DNA of 8,777 nucleotides, from positions 1 through 8,777 of the forward strand of contig CAJUPK010000106.1 of NCBI GenBank assembly GCA_910588415.1, in the 5' to 3' direction. This document shows positions 5,818 through 8,777 of the stretch, piece after piece; the first letter of the stretch is position 1, and the number at the start of each line of letters is the position of its first letter. The notes below the pieces were generated by a model. It saw nothing but the letters and a program-made list of their open reading frames with translations. It made no database searches and had not been told where the DNA came from. The position numbers were made by a program, and so were the translations under genes. The DNA is from an uncultured Oscillospiraceae bacterium (lineage in GTDB: Bacteria; Bacillota; Clostridia; Oscillospirales; Acutalibacteraceae).

Positions 5818-7062
5818 TTACTCCATCCTGTCTGTTTGGGCTGCATTTCTGCACTGCTCCAGCATAGTCTCTGCAAAAATTCCATATCCCATGGTGGGAT
5901 CGTCGGTAAACACATGGGTCACCGCGCCAGCCACTTTGCCGTTCTGCAGGATGCAGCTGCCGCTCATCCCCTGGACAATGCCGCCTGTGGCCTCCAGCAA
6001 GCGCGGGTCTGTGACCCGCACCACCAGGTTGCGGGTGGGCTGGGCCGCGTCGTTCACTTTCTCAATCTCCGCCTCGTACAGCTTCGGCCCGGCGCTGTCT
6101 ATGGTGGCCAGTATCTGCACAGGACCAGCCTGTACCTGGCCGCGTTCCAGCACCTCCACTGCGTCCCCCTGGGGCGCCTGGTCCAAGGTGCCATATACGC
6201 CTGTCTCATTATTGGCCAGCAGCCGCCCCATGGGCTGGTCAGAGGAAAAATACCCCCGCAGCTGGCCTGGCTCTTCCGGCAGGCCCTTCACAATGCCGCA
6301 CAGGGTGATCTCCGCTGGCTCGCCGCTTTTCAGGGCCATCACGCCGCCTGCGTCCGCGTCGCATATCCCGTGGCCCAGACCCGCAAAGCAGCCAGACGCC
6401 GGGTCATAAAAGGTCAAGGTGCCCACGCCCGCGGCGCTGTCCCGCACCCACATGCCGGTTTTAAAAGAGCCCTCTCCAAACACAGGGCGCACCTGGGCCT
6501 CAAAGTCCTCCTCCCCCCGGCGGACTAGAAAGGTAATGCTCTCCCCCTGGCAGCGGCCAATATAGGCAGCCAGGGCAGCGTTGTTTTGAATCTCCATGCC
6601 GTCCGCCTGCAAAAGGTAGTCCCCAGGCTCCAGGCCCGCCTCCGCCGCCGGACAGCACACCCCCTGCGCCGTATAAATGTCCGACAGGGAGGCTACAATA
6701 ACCCCATCCGTAAACAGCTTTACCCCAAAGGTACGGCCCAGGGGCACCACGCGGTCCAACACCTCCGCCTGTGCCGATACCTGTGCCGAAGGCTGAGAGG
6801 AAGCCGGAGCGGCCTCCACTCCCTGGCCAGACCGGCTTTGAGCCGGCCAGGGGGCCGGGGTGTTTTCCAGCCCTAGAAAGCCCAGGGTGGCCAGCATACA
6901 CAGGGCGGTTACTCCCACGCTGGTGGCAAAGGTGCGCAGTGCTCTGCAGAAAGCCCCTTTGCTAATTTTCAGCCCCCTGTCCTTTTTGCTTGGCCCCCGC
7001 TTTTTTGCTTTGGGGTCATGAATGGTATACAATGGATCGTCTGATCGGTTTATGGTCTTCAC
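5818..7062 (-). CDS. spoIVB: SpoIVB serine peptidase (S55), sporulation signal protease
   Basis: SpoIVB is made in the forespore, crosses to the intermembrane space and cleaves SpoIVFA. This releases pro-sigma-K processing in the mother cell. From the GTG at 7062 it has 414 residues; B. subtilis SpoIVB has 426. Features in order: a basic N-terminus, one membrane anchor at about 44-65, a Pro/Ala/Ser/Gln linker at 66-100, a PDZ domain at about 110-195, and the S55 peptidase domain. Triad candidates are H231 (GLGHGICD), D352 (VTDPRLL) and S367 (GIVQGMSGS). The Asp-Ser distance of 15 equals that of D363/S378 in B. subtilis. The frame extends to an ATG at 7224, but those extra 54 residues are unlike the family and lack an SD. 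The GTG has GGAAGAGG directly against it, so the exact start is uncertain. Cys follows SGS where Pro is usual. It has no spo0A neighbour here. Confidence 0.93.
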   Translation of the reverse strand: MKTINRSDDPLYTIHDPKAKKRGPSKKDRGLKISKGAFCRALRTFATSVGVTALCMLATLGFLGLENTPAPWPAQSRSGQGVEAAPASSQPSAQVSAQAEVLDRVVPLGRTFGVKLFTDGVIVASLSDIYTAQGVCCPAAEAGLEPGDYLLQADGMEIQNNAALAAYIGRCQGESITFLVRRGEEDFEAQVRPVFGEGSFKTGMWVRDSAAGVGTLTFYDPASGCFAGLGHGICDADAGGVMALKSGEPAEITLCGIVKGLPEEPGQLRGYFSSDQPMGRLLANNETGVYGTLDQAPQGDAVEVLERGQVQAGPVQILATIDSAGPKLYEAEIEKVNDAAQPTRNLVVRVTDPRLLEATGGIVQGMSGSCILQNGKVAGAVTHVFTDDPTMGYGIFAETMLEQCRNAAQTDRME

Positions 7063-7164
7063 CCTCTTCCCGGGCAAAAATGAAAACAAACCGGGCCGTA
7101 TCTTTTTGGGTCCATGTCCCGTTTGTTTTCCGCCCGTTTTTAATGTCCCACCGGGAAGAGGAAT

Positions 7165-7171
7165 TATGATG
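7165..7171 (-). promoter_or_regulatory. Candidate forespore-type -10 box for spoIVB
   Basis: On the minus strand CATCATA fits the sigma-F/sigma-G -10 pattern CATNMTA, about 100 nt upstream of the preferred spoIVB start. The matching -35 (GTGCA, 17 nt upstream) is weak. spoIVB is controlled by sigma-F and sigma-G in B. subtilis, so the position makes sense, but the call is tentative. If correct, the ATG at 7224 lies upstream of the transcript and cannot be the start. Confidence 0.3.
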
Positions 7172-7259
7172 GAAATTAAAAACGCCCCTGCACAACTTAT
7201 GCAGTTATGGAAACATAAAAGCATAAGCGCCAGAGGCGGGAATTGTTTGTCTGCCGCAA

Positions 7260-7361
7260 CTACCGGGCATAGCGGCTGGCATCTCCGCGGCCATACAGGC
7301 CTGTTCCATGCACATACGCCGCGAAACCGCAGGTCCGGCTATTGCCGGTCTCGCCCGGTAG
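7260..7361. other. Nested inverted repeats, possible structured RNA or cruciform
   Basis: An outer 9-bp perfect pairing CTACCGGGC (7260-7268) with GCCCGGTAG (7353-7361) encloses further nested pairings. These are GCGG (7272-7275) with CCGC (7327-7330), CGCGGC (7286-7291) with GCCGCG (7318-7323), and the stem-loop CCGGC-TATT-GCCGG (7335-7348). Together they form a plausible multi-branch fold closed by one stem. It works on either strand. I recognise no known riboswitch or ncRNA consensus. The GC-rich sequence raises the chance of accidental pairing. Confidence 0.4.
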
Positions 7362-7575
7362 AAGGGACAGTAAAAATAGGGCTTCTCTGCAAAAGAAAGG
7401 AAAAAAGTGATGATAGGATGATTTAAAACATCTTTGACAAAATCAAGTGTATAGTATGTATCTATGGTATCCTTTTCCCGTTGTCTGCCGCGCCCTGCGC
7501 GCCTTTGTGTTTTTCTCTGGCGTTCGCCTCCTTTCGCTTTCGATGGTCCTAGTATATCCCATAATTATGACGTAG

Positions 7576-7611
7576 TCTTCAAGATGATTTGAAGATTCTT
7601 CTTGTTTTTTG
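7576..7611 (+). terminator. Weak terminator-like stem with T-rich tail
   Basis: TCTTCAA (7576-7582) pairs with TTGAAGA (7589-7595) around the loop GATGAT. The T-rich tail TTCTTCTTGTTTTTTG follows at 7596-7611. The stem is AT-rich and thus weak. It could end a short rightward transcript from the region of the TTGACA at 7434. Confidence 0.35.
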
Positions 7612-7762
7612 TGAACGTCTTTTTAACAAATTGTCGTATTTAACGAAGCTTTGTCCTCATGGGCTATATGTAGTGCCCGCTCTTCCCCTGTAACCAAGAG
7701 CCTATGTCCGGCCCGCCTGCCCTGGGCCATCCCCCTGTCCTTCCGCGGCCACGGTTTTCCTG

Positions 7763-7791
7763 TTGAAAAAGCGCCGCGTCTGTATTATAAT
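7763..7791 (+). promoter_or_regulatory. Sigma-A promoter of the MinD-like ATPase gene
   Basis: TTGAAA (7763-7768), a 17-nt spacer and a perfect TATAAT (7786-7791). Transcription would start near 7798, giving a leader of about 70 nt before the ATG at 7871. This is the strongest promoter-like match I found in the window. Confidence 0.85.
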
Positions 7792-7870
7792 GTATGCAAG
7801 ACCCGCCATGGAGATTCTCCCGAATGTCTATGCTGTACAGAAATACTCATTATCCTAGGAGGGCCTGTTT

Positions 7871-8536
7871 ATGCCCCAAGCCAGCCAGCACAGCATCACC
7901 ATAGTATGCGGCCACTATGGCTGCGGAAAAACCAACCTGGCCCTGAACCTGGCCCTGGAGGCCGCAAAGACTGGCGGGTCCGTCACTTTGGCAGACGTGG
8001 ACATTGTAAACCCCTACTTCCGTTCCTCTGAATACCGGAGGCTGCTGGAGAGCCAGGGCGTGCAGCTGATTGCCCCGGTGTTCGCGGGCACTACTTTGGA
8101 CACGCCCACCCTGTCTCCAGCCCTTTCCGCCATTTTCTCCCCTCTCAGCGGCCAAGTAATTGTAGACGCCGGGGGGGACGACGTGGGTGTCACCGCTTTG
8201 GGGAGCCTGGCGCCCCGTCTGCAGGAGACAGGATACCAGCTGCTCTATGTGATCAACCGCTACCGGGCGCTGACTCCCCCAGAGGCCGCGGACCTGCTGA
8301 AAGAGGTGGAGCAGGCCAGCCGCCTGCAGGCCACGGGGATTGTAAACAACTCCCACCTGGGTCCAGAGACCACCCTGGCCGACCTGCTGGCTGCCCAGGA
8401 CTTTGCCCAAGAGACCGCCCGGCTTACAGGCCTGCCCCTGCTCTACTCCACCGCGCCGGACTTTGCCCTAAGAGGGAAAGAACCGCCGGAGGGGTTCCGG
8501 ACTGTCCAGCGGCTGGTGCGGTTTGCCTGGGAATAG
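7871..8536 (+). CDS. MinD/ParA-superfamily P-loop ATPase
   Basis: This encodes 221 residues with a CobQ/MinD/ParA-type nucleotide-binding fold. The Walker A is GHYGCGKTN at 14-22. A second acidic site, ADVDIVNPYFRSSE at 41-54, carries D42 and D44, and the Walker B region is VIVDAGGDDVG at 96-106. The Walker A has a single lysine (K20) and lacks the upstream KGG lysine of true ParA/MinD proteins, so plasmid or septum partitioning is unlikely. No membrane helix is visible. The ATG at 7871 has a perfect AGGAGG 8 nt upstream. As I recall, Clostridia carry such ATPases ahead of 2-oxoacid:ferredoxin oxidoreductase genes, where a role in cofactor or Fe-S handling is only supposed. Here the hairpin array follows instead of those genes within the window, so the partner and substrate remain unknown. 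Confidence 0.85.
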   Translation: MPQASQHSITIVCGHYGCGKTNLALNLALEAAKTGGSVTLADVDIVNPYFRSSEYRRLLESQGVQLIAPVFAGTTLDTPTLSPALSAIFSPLSGQVIVDAGGDDVGVTALGSLAPRLQETGYQLLYVINRYRALTPPEAADLLKEVEQASRLQATGIVNNSHLGPETTLADLLAAQDFAQETARLTGLPLLYSTAPDFALRGKEPPEGFRTVQRLVRFAWE

Positions 8537-8556
8537 CACAAATTCTGTGGGAGGGC

Positions 8557-8777
8557 AAAAGGGAAAAGTTTCGCCTTCTCACCTTCGGTCAGCTCGGGAC
8601 GGTCGTTCTACTTGGCTTTGCCAAGTAGCCGGCGACCCTCGCCCTTTTCAAAGGCTGAGAGGAGTGGATGACGTTGCGCCCTGAGGGGCGCAAGTCCCGT
8701 TGACATTGCCTGCGGCAAGTCACGGAGTTTCCCTCGACCGCGAAGCGGTCGCCTTTCCTGCGGAAAGTACCGTTGAC
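8557..8777. repeat. Hairpin array 2, running off the window end
   Basis: It begins 20 nt after the ATPase stop. A nested outer structure pairs AAAAGGG (8557-8563) with CCCTTTT (8642-8648) and GGTCG (8601-8605) with CGACC (8633-8637). This surrounds CTACTTGGC-ttt-GCCAAGTAG (8608-8628). Then follow TTGCGCCC-tgag-GGGCGCAA (8674-8693), TGAC-a-TTGCC-tgc-GGCAA-GTCA (8701-8722), CGACCGC-gaa-GCGGTCG (8735-8751) and CTTTCC-tgc-GGAAAG (8753-8767). CCGTTGAC occurs twice, at 8697-8704 and 8770-8777, about 73 nt apart. The style is the same as array 1: distinct stems and mostly 3-4 nt loops. The function is unknown. Confidence 0.78.

Larger units (their letters stand above)
7063..7762. other. Intergenic region between divergent spoIVB and the ATPase gene
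   Basis: About 700 nt without a convincing gene. It contains the candidate spoIVB promoter, a nested inverted-repeat element (7260-7361), a TTGACA at 7434-7439 lacking a good -10, and a weak terminator-like stem at 7576-7611. Smaller self-pairing GC stretches are also present (for example GGGC/GCCC around 7660-7677). A plus-strand frame from ATG 7168 to 7426 (about 85 residues) begins plausibly but soon becomes Arg/His/Gly-rich as it crosses the inverted repeats. I do not accept it as a gene. Confidence 0.5.

Noticed and set aside
5728..6528. Plus-strand frame of 266 residues (and 5759-6409)
   Set aside because: Lies antisense to spoIVB, whose family features are clear. The open frames come from the GC-rich third positions of the true gene.
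7063..7224. N-terminal extension of SpoIVB to the ATG at 7224
   Set aside because: The added 54 residues do not resemble the family and lack an SD, and a candidate forespore promoter lies inside them. The GTG at 7062 gives the usual length.
7168..7426. Possible small plus-strand gene starting ATGATGGAAATT
   Set aside because: The first 20 or so residues look fair and a GAGG lies 4 nt upstream. But most of the frame crosses the nested inverted repeats and becomes Arg/Gly/His-rich without any recognised pattern.
5315..7580. Near-identical 14-mer ATGACRTAGTCTTC at about 5315-5330 and 7567-7580
   Set aside because: One 13-of-14 match is expected a few times by chance in a window of this size, and the surroundings share nothing else.
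7850..8410. Minus-strand frame of 186 residues
   Set aside because: Antisense shadow of the MinD-like ATPase gene.

Overview
The window looks like a chromosome segment of a spore-forming, gut-type Clostridia (Bacillota). The main reasons are a complete spoIVB (sporulation signalling protease), strong AGGAGG-type Shine-Dalgarno (SD) sites, and a MinD-like ATPase of a kind common in anaerobic Clostridia. The genus cannot be fixed. The left part (BREX and AraC genes) is visibly less GC-rich than the right part (spoIVB and the ATPase), which suggests an accessory island lying against older chromosome.

Left part, 1-3160, minus strand: the first half of a BREX anti-phage operon, read right to left. 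It contains a small Cro/C1-type HTH regulator, brxA (DUF1819), brxB (DUF1788) and the N-terminal 550 codons of the ATPase gene brxC, which runs off the window at base 1. The genes are tightly spaced (15 nt gap, 1 nt overlap, 13 nt gap) and share one likely promoter at about 3144-3172. A palindrome over its -10 element could be the regulator's own operator. The methyltransferase pglX, pglZ and the remaining BREX genes would be expected beyond base 1.

Middle, 3160-5730: an approximately 510 nt gap without a convincing gene; a plus-strand AraC/Rob-type regulator with a GyrI-like effector domain; a truncated small gene just behind it; a symmetric, probably bidirectional terminator; then decayed sequence. 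The decayed stretch holds the C-terminal remnant of a minus-strand gene, a dense array of at least seven different hairpins (5079-5288) and a small minus-strand ORF with a good SD.

Right part, 5750-8777: spoIVB on the minus strand with its catalytic triad recognisable, but without spo0A at the place where it normally follows. Next comes a 600-800 nt gap with a possible folded RNA or cruciform (7260-7361). A clean sigma-A promoter then drives a MinD/ParA-superfamily ATPase. Directly behind that gene a second hairpin array begins (about 8557) and continues past the window end.

BREX is an established defence system, not a new one. The least explained structure is the pair of hairpin arrays. They share an identical 13-nt hairpin core whose flanks differ but still pair in each copy, so the folded shape appears to be conserved. 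I cannot assign them a function.
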